64,000 nt of DNA from Acidimicrobiia bacterium (GTDB lineage: Bacteria; Acidobacteriota; Terriglobia; Bryobacterales; Bryobacteraceae): NCBI GenBank assembly GCA_016871315.1, contig VFZE01000002.1, positions 186,001 to 250,000 on the forward strand. The letters run 5' to 3'. The notes under the pieces are model-generated. The model saw only the letters and a list, made by a program, of their open reading frames with translations. It did no database searches and had not been told where the DNA came from. Below are positions 1-9,397 of the stretch, in pieces (position 1 is the stretch's first letter; the number at the start of each line of letters is the position of its first letter). A program made the translations under genes and the position numbers.

Positions 1-303
1 GGCTATCAGGCCGACATCGGGCAGCAGTACTGGGGCTGCTTGTACGATGAGTCGCGCCGTAAACGAGTGCTGGCCCAGGCTTCCGCGGAAAGCCTCGCCG
101 GGCTCGACAAAACCGGCTGGAACGAGTATACGATCACCGCGCAAGGAAAGCGCATCAAGCTGGAACTGAACGGCCGCGTGACGGTCGATTACACGGAAAT
201 CGAGGACGGCATCGATACCACCGGCTTCATCGCCCTGCAACTGCACAGCGGCCCGGCGCTGGAGATGCACTTCAAGGACCTGTTGATCAAGGAGCTGCGA
301 TAA
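1..303 (+). CDS. DUF1080 (3-keto-disaccharide hydrolase-like) protein, C-terminal part
   Basis: The frame is open from base 1, so the gene begins before the window; about 100 residues and a TAA stop are visible. The end of the protein carries the usual DUF1080 closing pattern: a W-N-E-Y-T strand, a strand on K-L-E-L-N-G, then F-I-A-L-Q-L-H-S-G and a final strand with F-K-D. This concanavalin-like fold is found in exported sugar-processing proteins that are abundant in Acidobacteria and Planctomycetes. It converges on a second DUF1080 gene whose stop codon starts at the next base. Family assignment is from motif recognition; the substrate is unknown. Confidence 0.75.
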   Translation, partial: GYQADIGQQYWGCLYDESRRKRVLAQASAESLAGLDKTGWNEYTITAQGKRIKLELNGRVTVDYTEIEDGIDTTGFIALQLHSGPALEMHFKDLLIKELR

Positions 304-1005
304 CTAGCGCTTCAGCGGCTCTCCCTTGTTCCACAGGTGATGTGACGGCGCGTGGCGACGGACACGGATATTGCGGAACTCGGCCGGCACACCTTCCGAT
401 TGCAACGCGATGTGGCCGATACGGGGATTGGCTTCAGCGGCCAATCCAACGATGGTGCCGTTGAGCACCGTCGCTAAGCGCCCCTCTTCGGAATAAACCT
501 CGTAGGTATTCCATTCCCCCGTCGGCTTCGAGTTCTCGTGGATCATCTCGCCACCTTCCAGATAGGCGCCCTGGATGGGGAAGATCCGCCCCATGTGCGA
601 TTGGTAGAGCTGGCATTCAATCGCCCGCGGCCAAACTTCATCGCGTTGGATATGCACCAGCACGCCGCTGTTGCCGCGCTGCGGGAAACGCACTTCGACG
701 TGAAAGACGTAGTTGTCATAGACGTCACTGGTGCGGATGTAGCCGTTCGGCGTGCCGGTGGTCTTCAGCAGTCCGCCTTCGATGAAGAACGTGGACTGGT
801 TGGCCGTTGTGTCCTCGAAGTACTTCTTGTTCCGGCCATCCTCGCCTTTCAGCACGATCACCATCTTGCCGAAATCCTTGCCATTGAACAGCGAGGTCCA
901 GCCCTCTTCATACTTCAGGTCCGGGTCGCGCATATCTCCGGTTCGTTGTGCAAAGGCGCCGTCGGCTAGAGCGCCCATCAATCCCATGGCAGTTCTGCGG
1001 TTCAT
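304..1005 (-). CDS. DUF1080 domain protein, exported
   Basis: About 233 residues. The start at 1005 is preferred over one 13 codons upstream because AAGGAG sits just before it and the N-terminus then reads MNRRTAMGLMGALADGAFAQ, a twin-Arg-like signal peptide. The DUF1080 core begins at G-W-T-S-L-F-N-G-K-D-F and runs through F-H-V-E-V-R-F-P to a closing strand H-I-A-L-Q-S-E-G. It shares the domain with the convergent gene at 1-303, but the two are diverged. It lies directly downstream of a broken oxidoreductase gene on the same strand, a pairing common in acidobacterial sugar-processing loci. Substrate is not determinable. Confidence 0.8.
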   Translation of the reverse strand: MNRRTAMGLMGALADGAFAQRTGDMRDPDLKYEEGWTSLFNGKDFGKMVIVLKGEDGRNKKYFEDTTANQSTFFIEGGLLKTTGTPNGYIRTSDVYDNYVFHVEVRFPQRGNSGVLVHIQRDEVWPRAIECQLYQSHMGRIFPIQGAYLEGGEMIHENSKPTGEWNTYEVYSEEGRLATVLNGTIVGLAAEANPRIGHIALQSEGVPAEFRNIRVRRHAPSHHLWNKGEPLKR

Positions 1006-1016
1006 TCCTCTGCTCC

Positions 1017-1802
1017 TTACAGGTTCACCCCGAAACTCTTCCATTCCATCACTTTCTTCTGGTAAATGGCTTCCCGTCCCAGAATTGCTGTCAGCGCGCC
1101 GCTGGCCCCTTCTTCGATTCCCGCCGGGGGCTTGGACCCGGTTCGGATCGCATCATAGAAGGCGGTTATGTGCTGCAGATTCAGATCCTCCTTGCCCTCC
1201 TCCACCAGCCGGCGGGGTTTTTCGCCGCGGTTCCGCGGATAGTACATCGACTGATCCAGGTCAATGCCGCCTTGTGTTCCCTAGACATGGCAGAATTGGC
1301 CCGAGCCGGGCATGCCACGCGGGTGGAAGAACACTTGGGTGTAAGACAGTTTCGCGCCGCCCGGGTATTCGTAGCTGAGCGTGTATCCATCCATATTCGT
1401 GCGGCCGGGCGGCTGGTTGTTCCAAACCAATGCGCCGCCAAAACCGGCTGCGCGCTCCGGATACTCGCCCATCACCCAGTTGCAGACGTCGAGATTGTGG
1501 ACGCTCATCTCGACAATCACGTCGCCGCTGCGGTTGGCATCGAAGAGCCAGTCCGCCGAGGGTCCGTCGTGATTCAAATCGTCGTTTGCATGCCTTTGCG
1601 CCTTGATCATGACCACCTTGCCGATCAGTCCATCGCGAATGTGACGAATCGTGGCGGCAAGCCGCCTGTTGGAACGGTTTTGTTGGCCGGTGACGAACAC
1701 CTTGCCGGATGCGCGCACCGCCTTGATCAGCTCACCGATTGATGCCGGTGTGATGCCGACCGGCTTTTCGCAATAGACGTGCTTGCCGGCCTTCAAGGGC
1801 AC
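1017..1802 (-). pseudogene. Gfo/Idh/MocA oxidoreductase, 5'-truncated with an in-frame TAG
   Basis: Two fragments in one reading frame form the middle and end of a Gfo/Idh/MocA NAD(P)-dependent oxidoreductase. The upstream piece (1281-1802) starts inside the cofactor domain at the family motif K-A-G-K-H-V-Y-C-E-K-P, so the Rossmann Gly-rich N-terminus (roughly 100 residues) is missing; an in-frame TAG lies just before it, next to an A8 run. A single TAG at 1281-1283 then interrupts the frame, after which it continues without shift (G-T-Q-G-G-I-D-L) to the C-terminus at 1017. Loss of the cofactor domain makes activity very unlikely. Confidence 0.85.
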
Positions 1803-1824
1803 CTAGAAAAAAAATACCGCCGGT

Positions 1825-2799
1825 TCAGCATTTCTGTTTCTCCCTGATCTTCTGCCAATAGACTTCCGGACGCCGGTCCGGGCCCAGCGCCGGATTCTCC
1901 TCGAGCATCTTCCCGTACAGCTCCGGACGCCGTGCGCGGATGTAGCTGGCGCCGGAAGCCGACTCCAGATTCTCCGGTTGCAGGCGCGCCATCACCACTT
2001 CATCAGCCAGCGAACGGCATTCCGCCACCACCTCGCCGAATGGGTCGACGATCATCGAGCCGCCAGGCTTGATCGTTCCGCCATCCACGCCCAGCACGTT
2101 CGCATAAACAACATAGACTCCGTTCTCCCACGCCCGCGCCGGCAGCCACTTCATAATCCAGCCGCGCCCCTTCGGCCCGTCGAACTCCATCCTGCACCGC
2201 ACGGGATCGCGGACTCGGTTGTGCCAGATCTCGGGGTCCACCACGCCGCGGCCCGGCGCCGGCGACGGCAGGCAGCCGGTCACGTGCGGCATGAGAATGA
2301 TCTCCGCCCCGAGCATTGCCGTCATGCGCGGGTTCTCCGGCAGGTTGTTGTCGTAGCAGATCAGAATGCCGATCTTCGCGCCCAGCGCGTCAATCACCGT
2401 GTAGCGGTCCCCGCAGCTCAGGTGCGGACTCACGAAGGCGTGCAGCTTGCGGTGCTTGCCCAGCAGGCCGTCCGGGCCGATCAGCGCGTAGCAGTTATAT
2501 AGTTTCTCCCCCTCCTGCTCCACCAGCCCCGCGCCGATCACAACCCCCAGCTTCTTCGCCATCGCCCGGAGCTTATGAACCGATTCGCCGCCCGGCACCT
2601 CCTCCGCAATCTCGAACATCCCGCTCCGGTCGAGCGTCTCCAGGAACGTGTAGCCGGAGATGGAGCACTCGTGAAAGACCACCAGTTGCGCGCCGCGTCC
2701 GGCCGCCTGCCGGCTTAGCTCTTCGATGACCGCGAGGTTGTAGCGTTTGTCCCCGTCTCGCGCCTCAAACTGTGCCGTGGCAACCTGAATCTCTCGCAT
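1825..2799 (-). CDS. Carbon-nitrogen hydrolase (nitrilase superfamily)
   Basis: 324 residues, a normal length for the superfamily. The Glu-Lys-Cys triad is visible: Glu44 in V-V-F-H-E-C, Lys118 in G-K-H-R-K-L-H, and Cys148 in G-I-L-I-C-Y-D. There is no signal peptide, so a cytoplasmic amidase, carbamoylase or nitrilase acting on a small C-N compound is expected; the exact substrate cannot be read from the sequence. The start lies 7 bases past the stop of the upstream exported protein, so the two are probably co-transcribed at the end of the efflux operon, which does not obviously explain its function. Confidence 0.88.
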   Translation of the reverse strand: MREIQVATAQFEARDGDKRYNLAVIEELSRQAAGRGAQLVVFHECSISGYTFLETLDRSGMFEIAEEVPGGESVHKLRAMAKKLGVVIGAGLVEQEGEKLYNCYALIGPDGLLGKHRKLHAFVSPHLSCGDRYTVIDALGAKIGILICYDNNLPENPRMTAMLGAEIILMPHVTGCLPSPAPGRGVVDPEIWHNRVRDPVRCRMEFDGPKGRGWIMKWLPARAWENGVYVVYANVLGVDGGTIKPGGSMIVDPFGEVVAECRSLADEVVMARLQPENLESASGASYIRARRPELYGKMLEENPALGPDRRPEVYWQKIREKQKC

Positions 2800-2806
2800 G
2801 CCCTAC

Positions 2807-3535
2807 TTATTCTACTGGCATCGTGAGAACCGGCAGACCCTTGGTCCGGTTGAGCCGCCGCCACAGCTGGTTGTAGCGATCCTCGGTGAGCCGCTGCTTC
2901 AGCTGAAAGTTGAAGCCCTTGAGGTTGCCGTAATGCTTCTTGTCGCGCTCATAGGTTGTGAGCGTCAGCTGAAACGGGCCGCTCGTGGAGATGTTCTCGA
3001 GGTCCGCCATGCGCCACGTGCGCGACTGCTCCCGCTTGCCGGTGTCGAAGATGATCCGGTCAACGCCTACCTTCAGCACCCCCTCGGCGCCATGAATGAG
3101 CCCGAGCAGCTTCGCCGGCAATTCCCACAGCGGTTGCACCGCCTCATCCGGGAACGCCGCGACGAAGCGCTCATCCAGCGCATCCTTGAGCATCGCGTAG
3201 GCATGGCTCGTGTCGCCATCCACCAACCTGAATTCGTACTCGCGGTCCGCGCCCAGCTTCCAGCCGTTGTCTGAGTAGCTCAGCACGCGGATCGTCTTCG
3301 GGCTCACGAGCAGCTGCTGCACGTTGCGGTAGTCCCACGTCCAGTTGTGCTCCTGCTTCTTCCCGCTGGTTTGCCGGTAACTGATGGACGCGCCGGTCAC
3401 CTCCAGCTCGCCGGTGCAGTATTTGCGCCAATGGTCGTGCCGCACCTGGTAGCGCAGCGGCTCCTGCGCGGCCGCGGCCAGCCAGATCATCAAGCCGAGC
3501 GTAACTGTTTTTTCAATTCGAAATGCCATTTCCAC
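2807..3535 (-). CDS. Exported protein of unknown function
   Basis: 242 residues, not recognised. The N-terminus has a short positive stretch followed by a hydrophobic segment (L-G-L-M-I-W-L-A-A-A-A-Q), suggesting a signal peptide cleaved near residue 24. The rest looks like two repeats of a small beta-rich domain, each with a basic/aromatic pattern (S-Y-R-Q-T-S-G-K, then I-I-F-D-T-G-K-R), reminiscent of PH-like modules, but this is only an impression. The 5' end overlaps the 3' end of the RND pump gene by 46 bases, implying translational coupling to the efflux operon. A start two codons later is also possible. Confidence 0.65.
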   Translation of the reverse strand: MEMAFRIEKTVTLGLMIWLAAAAQEPLRYQVRHDHWRKYCTGELEVTGASISYRQTSGKKQEHNWTWDYRNVQQLLVSPKTIRVLSYSDNGWKLGADREYEFRLVDGDTSHAYAMLKDALDERFVAAFPDEAVQPLWELPAKLLGLIHGAEGVLKVGVDRIIFDTGKREQSRTWRMADLENISTSGPFQLTLTTYERDKKHYGNLKGFNFQLKQRLTEDRYNQLWRRLNRTKGLPVLTMPVE

Positions 3536-6500
3536 ACCTCATAGATTGCCGGATAAACAACAAGCTCCAGAATGAAGGACGTGATAATTCCGCCGATCAT
3601 CGGAGCCGCAATTCTCTTCATCACATCCGCACCCGTGCCCGTCGACCACATGATGGGCACCAGTCCGATAAACATCGTCGCCACCGTCATGAACTTCGGC
3701 CGTATGCGCTTCACCGCGCCGTCCAGGATCGCCTCCTGCAACTCCGCCAGGCTGTTCAATTTTCCGTCCTTGCGTGCTTTCTCATAGGCCAGATCCAGGT
3801 AGAGCAGCATGAAAACGCCGGTCTCGGCATCCACGCCCATCAGCGCAATCAGGCCCACCCAAACGCCGATGCTCATGTTGTAGCCGAGCAGATAGAGCAG
3901 CCAGATGGCGCCGATGGCGGAGAAGGGAACCGCCAGCAGCACGATGAAGGTTTTCACGGTCGACTTCGTGTTCAGGTAGAGCAGCACGAAGATGATCATC
4001 AGCGTCACCGGGACGACGATCTTCAGCTTCTCCTTGACGCGCTCCATCGCCTCGTACTGTCCGCTCCAGGTCAGCGTGTAGCCGGCCGGCATCGCCACTT
4101 GCTCCGTCACCAGCCGCTTGGCCTCGTCGACGTAGCTGCCCACGTCGCGACCCGCCACATCCACAAACACGTATCCGGCCAGCAGGCCGTTTTCATTGCG
4201 CAGCATCCCGGGACCGGACTTGAGCGTCACATCGGCCAGCTGCGCCACCGGAATTTGCCGCATCCCGTTCATCACCGGAACCAGCGCCCGCTTCAGGCTC
4301 GGCAGGTCGCTGCGGTAGTCGCGCAGGTAGCGCACGTTGATCGGATATCGCTCGCGGCCTTCCACCGTGGTTGTGATGTTCTCGCCGCCGACGGCGTTCA
4401 TCACGATCATCTGCGCTTCATCGATGGTCAGGCCGTACCTAGCCAGCTCCTCACGCTTCCATTCAAAGTCAAGGAAATAGCCGCCGCCGGTTCGCTCGGC
4501 GAACACGTTCCGAGTTCCTTCCACTTGCGGCAGCAGTCCTTCGATCTTCTTGCCGAGCTCCTCGATCACCCCGATATCAGCGCCGAAGATCTTGATCCCG
4601 ACAGGCGTGCGGACACCCGTGGTCAGCATATCGATGCGGTTCTTGATCGGCATGGTCCAGGCATTGGAGGCTCCAGGCAATCGCGTCGCCTCGTTCATCT
4701 GATCCACCAACTCCTCGGTTGAGATGCGGTCCGGCGTGATGCGCCGGAGAAAGGGCAGACTCCACTCCGGCGCACGGCCCGTGTACCACGTCTCCTTCTT
4801 GCGCCACTGCTCGTGCGGCTTCAGAAGAATCACCGTCTCGGCCATCGAAAGCGGCGCCGGGTCCGTGGAAGTCTCCGCGCGTCCGGTCTTGCCCAGCACG
4901 CGCTCCACTTCCGGAAAGCCGGCCAGAATACGATCCTGCACCTGCAGCAACTTCTGCGCCTCCGTCACCGAGATGCCGGGCAGCGTAGTTGGCATGTAGA
5001 GCAGCGAACCTTCATCGAGCGGTGGCATGAACTCCGAACCCAGCCGGTTGTATGCCGGCACGGTCAAGCCCACCAGCACAACAGAACCCATGATCACCGC
5101 ATACTTCCAGCGCAGGCTCCATGCGGCCACCGGCTCATAGATCCGGATCAGAATCCGGCTGATCGGATGCTGCTCCTCGGAGTGTATCTTTCCGATCAGC
5201 ACCGCGTTGGTTACGCGGCACAGCCACCGCGGGCGGAAATTGAAGTTGCGCGCATGCGTGAACATGAGCCGCAGCGCCGGGTCCAGCGTAATCGCCAATA
5301 CCGCCGCCACGATCATCGCCAGGTTCTTCGTGTAGGCGAGCGGCTTGAACAGCCGGCCTTCCTGTGCCTCCAGCGCCAGAATCGGCAGGAACGAGACCGC
5401 GATCACCAGCAGCGCGAAAAAGCTGGGACCGCCCACCTCTTTCACCGCCTCCACCACCACGTCGCGATAAGCGCCCGGACGCCCCGCGCGCTCCCACTCG
5501 TCCAGCTTCTTGTGCGTCTGTTCCACCACGACGATCGCCGCATCCACCATCGCGCCGATCGCGATGGCGATGCCGCCCAGGGACATGATGTTGGCCGTCG
5601 TGCCCAGCATCTGCATCGGGATGAAGCTGATCAGGATCGCCAGCGGAATGGTGATCGCAGGAATCATCGCGCTCGGGATGTGCCAAAGAAAAAGAAAAAT
5701 CACCAGCGCCACCACTACCAGTTCCTCCACCAACGTCCACTTCAGGTTCTCGATCGATTTCAGGATCAGGTCCGAGCGGTCATAGGCGGTGATCACCTTG
5801 ATGCCCTCCGGCAGCCCCGGCTCAAGATCCTTGAGCTTCGCCTTCACCGCCTCGATCACCTTCAGCGCGTTCTCATCCTGCCGCATCACGATGATCCCGC
5901 TGACCACCTCGCCGCGCCCGTCTAATTCGGCGATGCCGCGCCGCATGTCCGGGCCCAGCACCACGTCGCCGACATCCTTCACGCGAATCGGCACGCCGCC
6001 CTCGCTCGCATTCAGCACTACGTTGCGCACATCCTCCACCGACTTCACGTAACCGCGCCCGCGAACCATGTACTCGGCGCCGCTCATCTCCACCAGCCGC
6101 CCGCCGACATCGTTGTTGGCCTGCCGCAGTGCGTCCACTACACGTGCCAGAGGAATCCGGTAGCTTTGCAGGCGGTTCGGGTCCACATTTACCTGGTACT
6201 GACGCACGAATCCGCCGAGCGGCGCAACCTCGGCCACGCCCGGCAACGCCTTCAAGTGGTAACTCAAATACCAGTCCTGGATCGAGCGCAGCTGCGCCAG
6301 GTCGTTCTTGCCTGTTTCATCCACAAGCGCGTACTGAAACACCCAGCCCACGCCCGTGGCATCCGGCCCCAGCTCCGTCTTCACGCCTTGTGGCAGCCGC
6401 GGGATTACCGAGGATAGGTACTCGAGCGTCCTCGAACGCGCCCAGTACAGATCGGTGCCGTCTTCGAAAATGATGTAGACGAACGAGTAGCCGAAGTCGG

Positions 6501-6753
6501 AAAAGCCGCGAACCTCCTTCACTTTCGGCGCCCCCAGCATCGAGGTGACAATCGGATAGGTCACCTGGTCTTCGATGATGTCAGGGCTGCGGTCCCACCG
6601 CGAATAGACGATCACCTGCGTGTCACTCAGGTCCGGAATCGCGTCGAGCGACAGCGACTTCATCGACCACCAGCCCCAGCCCGCCGCCGCAGTCACCAGC
6701 AGCAGCACAAGGAATTTGTTCCGCGCGGAAAACTCGATCAGCCGGTCAATCAT
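3490..6753 (-). CDS. cusA: Heavy-metal efflux RND pump, CusA/CzcA family
   Basis: 1087 residues, typical of the HME branch of RND transporters. The N-terminus gives one helix (residues about 13-30) followed by a large periplasmic domain; the transmembrane part has the HME signature V-D-A-A-I-V-V-V-E-Q, and the second half starts with a canonical porter domain containing D-E-G-S-L-L-Y-M-P-T-T-L-P-G-I-S. That last motif is shared with monovalent-cation (Cu/Ag) pumps, so copper or silver export is more likely than zinc/cobalt, but metal-binding Met residues were not verified. It overlaps the adaptor gene by 8 bases and works with it and the outer-membrane channel as a tripartite inner-to-outer membrane pump. 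Confidence 0.93.
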   Translation of the reverse strand: MIDRLIEFSARNKFLVLLLVTAAAGWGWWSMKSLSLDAIPDLSDTQVIVYSRWDRSPDIIEDQVTYPIVTSMLGAPKVKEVRGFSDFGYSFVYIIFEDGTDLYWARSRTLEYLSSVIPRLPQGVKTELGPDATGVGWVFQYALVDETGKNDLAQLRSIQDWYLSYHLKALPGVAEVAPLGGFVRQYQVNVDPNRLQSYRIPLARVVDALRQANNDVGGRLVEMSGAEYMVRGRGYVKSVEDVRNVVLNASEGGVPIRVKDVGDVVLGPDMRRGIAELDGRGEVVSGIIVMRQDENALKVIEAVKAKLKDLEPGLPEGIKVITAYDRSDLILKSIENLKWTLVEELVVVALVIFLFLWHIPSAMIPAITIPLAILISFIPMQMLGTTANIMSLGGIAIAIGAMVDAAIVVVEQTHKKLDEWERAGRPGAYRDVVVEAVKEVGGPSFFALLVIAVSFLPILALEAQEGRLFKPLAYTKNLAMIVAAVLAITLDPALRLMFTHARNFNFRPRWLCRVTNAVLIGKIHSEEQHPISRILIRIYEPVAAWSLRWKYAVIMGSVVLVGLTVPAYNRLGSEFMPPLDEGSLLYMPTTLPGISVTEAQKLLQVQDRILAGFPEVERVLGKTGRAETSTDPAPLSMAETVILLKPHEQWRKKETWYTGRAPEWSLPFLRRITPDRISTEELVDQMNEATRLPGASNAWTMPIKNRIDMLTTGVRTPVGIKIFGADIGVIEELGKKIEGLLPQVEGTRNVFAERTGGGYFLDFEWKREELARYGLTIDEAQMIVMNAVGGENITTTVEGRERYPINVRYLRDYRSDLPSLKRALVPVMNGMRQIPVAQLADVTLKSGPGMLRNENGLLAGYVFVDVAGRDVGSYVDEAKRLVTEQVAMPAGYTLTWSGQYEAMERVKEKLKIVVPVTLMIIFVLLYLNTKSTVKTFIVLLAVPFSAIGAIWLLYLLGYNMSIGVWVGLIALMGVDAETGVFMLLYLDLAYEKARKDGKLNSLAELQEAILDGAVKRIRPKFMTVATMFIGLVPIMWSTGTGADVMKRIAAPMIGGIITSFILELVVYPAIYEVWKWHFELKKQLRSA

Positions 6754-8062
6754 GGTGCTTGTGCCCTTCCATCGGGTCTTTCTTCGGCGCCTCCACCGGC
6801 TTGCCCTCGCTCGAGATGCCCAGCGCAGCGGCCTTCAGTTGGCTTTCCGAATCGATCAGGAAATTGCCGGAAGTCACCACGCGGGCGCCCGCCTCCAGGC
6901 CCTTCAGAATCTCGATCCGGCCTTCGCGTTGTTCCCCGGCCACCACTTCTCTTGCAATCAGCTTCCCGTCGCCGGCATCGAGAAACACGCTCTGCTTCAG
7001 CCCCGAATTCAGTACCGCCTCGGCAGGCACGGTCAGCCGCCGCGGCAGGCCGATGCGGAACTCCACCTCGACGAACATATCCGGCTTCAGCACCATGCCG
7101 GGATTGGCGGCGTCCAGCCGCACCTGCAACGTGCGCGTTTCACCGCTCATCTGCGGCATGATGAAGTCCACTCGCGCCGGAATCGAACGGCCGCTGCCGT
7201 AGGCCACCTTCACTAGAGCGTTCTGCCCCATCCGTATCTTTGGCGCTTCATGCTCGTAAACATCGGCCAGGATCCAGACCCGGCTGAGGTCCGAGATCTT
7301 GTACAGATTCACCTCCGGCATGATGCGCAGGTTAGAGTAGGCGTTGCGCTCGGTCACGACGCCCGAAGATGGCGCGTAGACCGTGTAGCTCTTCACCGGG
7401 GTCTTGGTGCGCAGTACCTCCTCAATGCGCTCCGGCGAGAAATCCCACAGCTCCAGCCGCCTACGCGCCGCCTCTATCAGCATCGAGGCATGATCGCGCG
7501 CCTCGGCCAGCGGGCTGTGCCGCATGCGCTGCTCACCGCGTTGGGCGAGCAGCAGTTCCTGCTGCGTGGCCAGCATCTCCGGGCTGTAGACGGTTACCAG
7601 CGGCTCGCCTTTCTCCACTTGCTTGCCAAGGAAGTCGACGTAGACTTTCTCGATCCAGCCATCGACTTTGGAATGTACGTTCACCACGCGCCGCTCGTCG
7701 TAGGCCACCTTGCCGGGCGCGAGAATCGTCTCCTCGCCGCCGGTCACCTCGGCCTCGCCGTAGCGGACGCCGATCAGCTGCTGCCGCTCCGGACTGATCG
7801 TGATCTGGCCCGGCTCCGGCTTCACTTCATCTGCATACACGGGCTCAAGCGGCATATTGCAGTCAGGCGCGATCCCCGGCTTGTCGGATTTGTAGGAGGG
7901 ATGCATCGGGTCGATCCAATACAGAACGCGCCGGCCGCCCTTGGTCTGCACTTGCCCAACGCCAGATTCCGCGGGCACCGCGTACCAGCGCCCGTAGCCG
8001 TACCCGCCCGCGAACGCCGCCGCCAGCAACACCACAGCCAGTGCCAACTTCACGAACTTCAT
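6746..8062 (-). CDS. cusB: RND efflux periplasmic adaptor with heavy-metal-binding domain
   Basis: 438 residues. An N-terminal hydrophobic segment (residues about 5-25) anchors or exports the protein. Residues about 48-75 carry a heavy-metal-binding domain of the Y-x-D-P-M-H-P ... P-G-x-x-P-D-C-N-M-P-L type, with Met, His and Cys ligands, found in CusB-like adaptors of Cu/Ag systems. It is followed by the barrel-sandwich and alpha-hairpin regions of a membrane fusion protein. The 4-base overlap with the channel gene (8059-8062) and 8-base overlap with the pump gene show a single operon. It would bridge pump and outer-membrane channel and hand over the metal. Confidence 0.92.
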   Translation of the reverse strand: MKFVKLALAVVLLAAAFAGGYGYGRWYAVPAESGVGQVQTKGGRRVLYWIDPMHPSYKSDKPGIAPDCNMPLEPVYADEVKPEPGQITISPERQQLIGVRYGEAEVTGGEETILAPGKVAYDERRVVNVHSKVDGWIEKVYVDFLGKQVEKGEPLVTVYSPEMLATQQELLLAQRGEQRMRHSPLAEARDHASMLIEAARRRLELWDFSPERIEEVLRTKTPVKSYTVYAPSSGVVTERNAYSNLRIMPEVNLYKISDLSRVWILADVYEHEAPKIRMGQNALVKVAYGSGRSIPARVDFIMPQMSGETRTLQVRLDAANPGMVLKPDMFVEVEFRIGLPRRLTVPAEAVLNSGLKQSVFLDAGDGKLIAREVVAGEQREGRIEILKGLEAGARVVTSGNFLIDSESQLKAAALGISSEGKPVEAPKKDPMEGHKHHD

Positions 8063-9324
8063 AACACCTCCTCGTCAATCAGCCGCAGACCCGTCAACTC
8101 TTCCAGCGTCACCAGCGACAGGTGAAACTGGAGCATCTCCATGTGGTAGTTCTCCTCGGTCTCCACCACGGAAATCAGGTTCATCAACACCGTCAGGAAA
8201 TCCACCTTCCCCGCCTCATATGCCGCCAGCGAGGACTCCAGCGTCAGGTTCGCCTGCGGCCCGATCGTTTTTCCGTAAAGCTCCATCAGCTTTGCCGAGC
8301 TTTGCCCCATCAGGTACGCCTCGCGGATCTCGGCCAGCAGCCTCTGCTGCGCGCCGGCGTAGCTGCGCCGAGCCGCCTGCAACTGATTGCTTTCCTCGGC
8401 CACCATCGCCCGCTGCTTGCGGAAGAAAGAGGTGGGCAGCTTGAAGTCCACCCGGAACTGGTACATGTCCGGCATGCGCCCCATGTTGAAATAGCCAGCC
8501 GAAAGTGCGTAATCCGGATAGACGTCCTTGCGCGCCAGGTTCAGCGCGGTTTCCCCGCGCTGGATCATCTTCTCCTCTTCCAGCAACATTGGCGCCGACG
8601 CCCGCGCCTGCCGGATCAACTCGTCCAGGTTCAGCCGGAACTCGCCTGCTGCGATGTCCACCGGACGCGGCAGCGGCTCCACGCGCAAACGGTTCAGCAC
8701 TGCATGCAGATCCGATTCGCGCGTCCTCAGATCCAGCCGCTGCTTTTCGATTCGCGCCTCCAGGATCGAGATCTGCGTCTGCGCCTTCAGCACATCCTGC
8801 TGTTCGGCGCGGCCAACCGCGTAGCGCGCCTCGGTGATGCTGAGCATGCGCCGGAACAGGTCGCGCTGCGACTCCAGCAGATCAATCACCTCCCAGGCAT
8901 GATGCAGCCGGTGATAGGCCTCCTTCACGCGCGACACCACCGTTAGCTGCGCCTGCTGATACTTCTGAAACTCGGCCTCCGCCTCGCGCATGGCCATGTC
9001 GCCGCGCAGCTTCCGCTTGCCGGGGAAGGGAAACTCCTGCGTCACCATGAAGCCGGCGTTGGAGGTGGGCTCAATGCCGAGATTGGCGAACGGCCGCGGA
9101 CTCCCGTTGGAGGTGTAGCCGAGCGACAACATCGTCTCCGGCAGGCTGCCGGCCTGGTCAGGCCGCTGCCGCATCGCCTCGTAACGCTTCTGGGCCGCCT
9201 GTATTTCCGGATTGTTGCGCAGGGCCTCCTCGAGGAGATCCTTCAACCGCAACCTTCCTTCCTGCCCCCACAAAGGAGCCGCAAGGACCGCCCCAAGCAG
9301 CAGCCATTTGCTCTTTCTGTCCAT
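8059..9324 (-). CDS. TolC-family outer-membrane efflux channel (CusC/CzcC-like)
   Basis: 421 residues with a short signal peptide (K-W-L-L-L-G-A-V-L-A-A-P-L-W-G). Two homologous halves rich in long heptad-like helices, including a typical opening N-N-P-E-I-Q-A-A-Q-K-R-Y-E-A, are the hallmark of outer-membrane efflux proteins. There is no N-terminal lipobox Cys at the signal cleavage site, unlike E. coli CusC. It is the first gene of the channel-adaptor-pump trio, overlapping the adaptor start by 4 bases, and supplies the outer-membrane exit duct. Confidence 0.9.
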   Translation of the reverse strand: MDRKSKWLLLGAVLAAPLWGQEGRLRLKDLLEEALRNNPEIQAAQKRYEAMRQRPDQAGSLPETMLSLGYTSNGSPRPFANLGIEPTSNAGFMVTQEFPFPGKRKLRGDMAMREAEAEFQKYQQAQLTVVSRVKEAYHRLHHAWEVIDLLESQRDLFRRMLSITEARYAVGRAEQQDVLKAQTQISILEARIEKQRLDLRTRESDLHAVLNRLRVEPLPRPVDIAAGEFRLNLDELIRQARASAPMLLEEEKMIQRGETALNLARKDVYPDYALSAGYFNMGRMPDMYQFRVDFKLPTSFFRKQRAMVAEESNQLQAARRSYAGAQQRLLAEIREAYLMGQSSAKLMELYGKTIGPQANLTLESSLAAYEAGKVDFLTVLMNLISVVETEENYHMEMLQFHLSLVTLEELTGLRLIDEEVL

Positions 9325-9338
9325 GAAATCTTCCTCCC

Positions 9339-9356
9339 GCCGGCACGTGTGCCGGC
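9339..9356. promoter_or_regulatory. 18-bp palindrome between Cys-rich gene and efflux operon
   Basis: Two 8-bp arms GCCGGCAC / GTGCCGGC are separated by 2 bases, 15 bp upstream of the channel-gene start; a second direct copy of GCCGGCACGT overlaps it (9351-9360). The position, in the gap before the efflux genes, would suit a repressor or metalloregulator site, or a small mRNA hairpin separating expression of the two parts. No regulator gene is in the window, so this is only a symmetry-based candidate. Confidence 0.35.
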
Positions 9357-9397
9357 ACGTACACTACACGCTCAACAATTCCGAGCGGGAAGAAGTA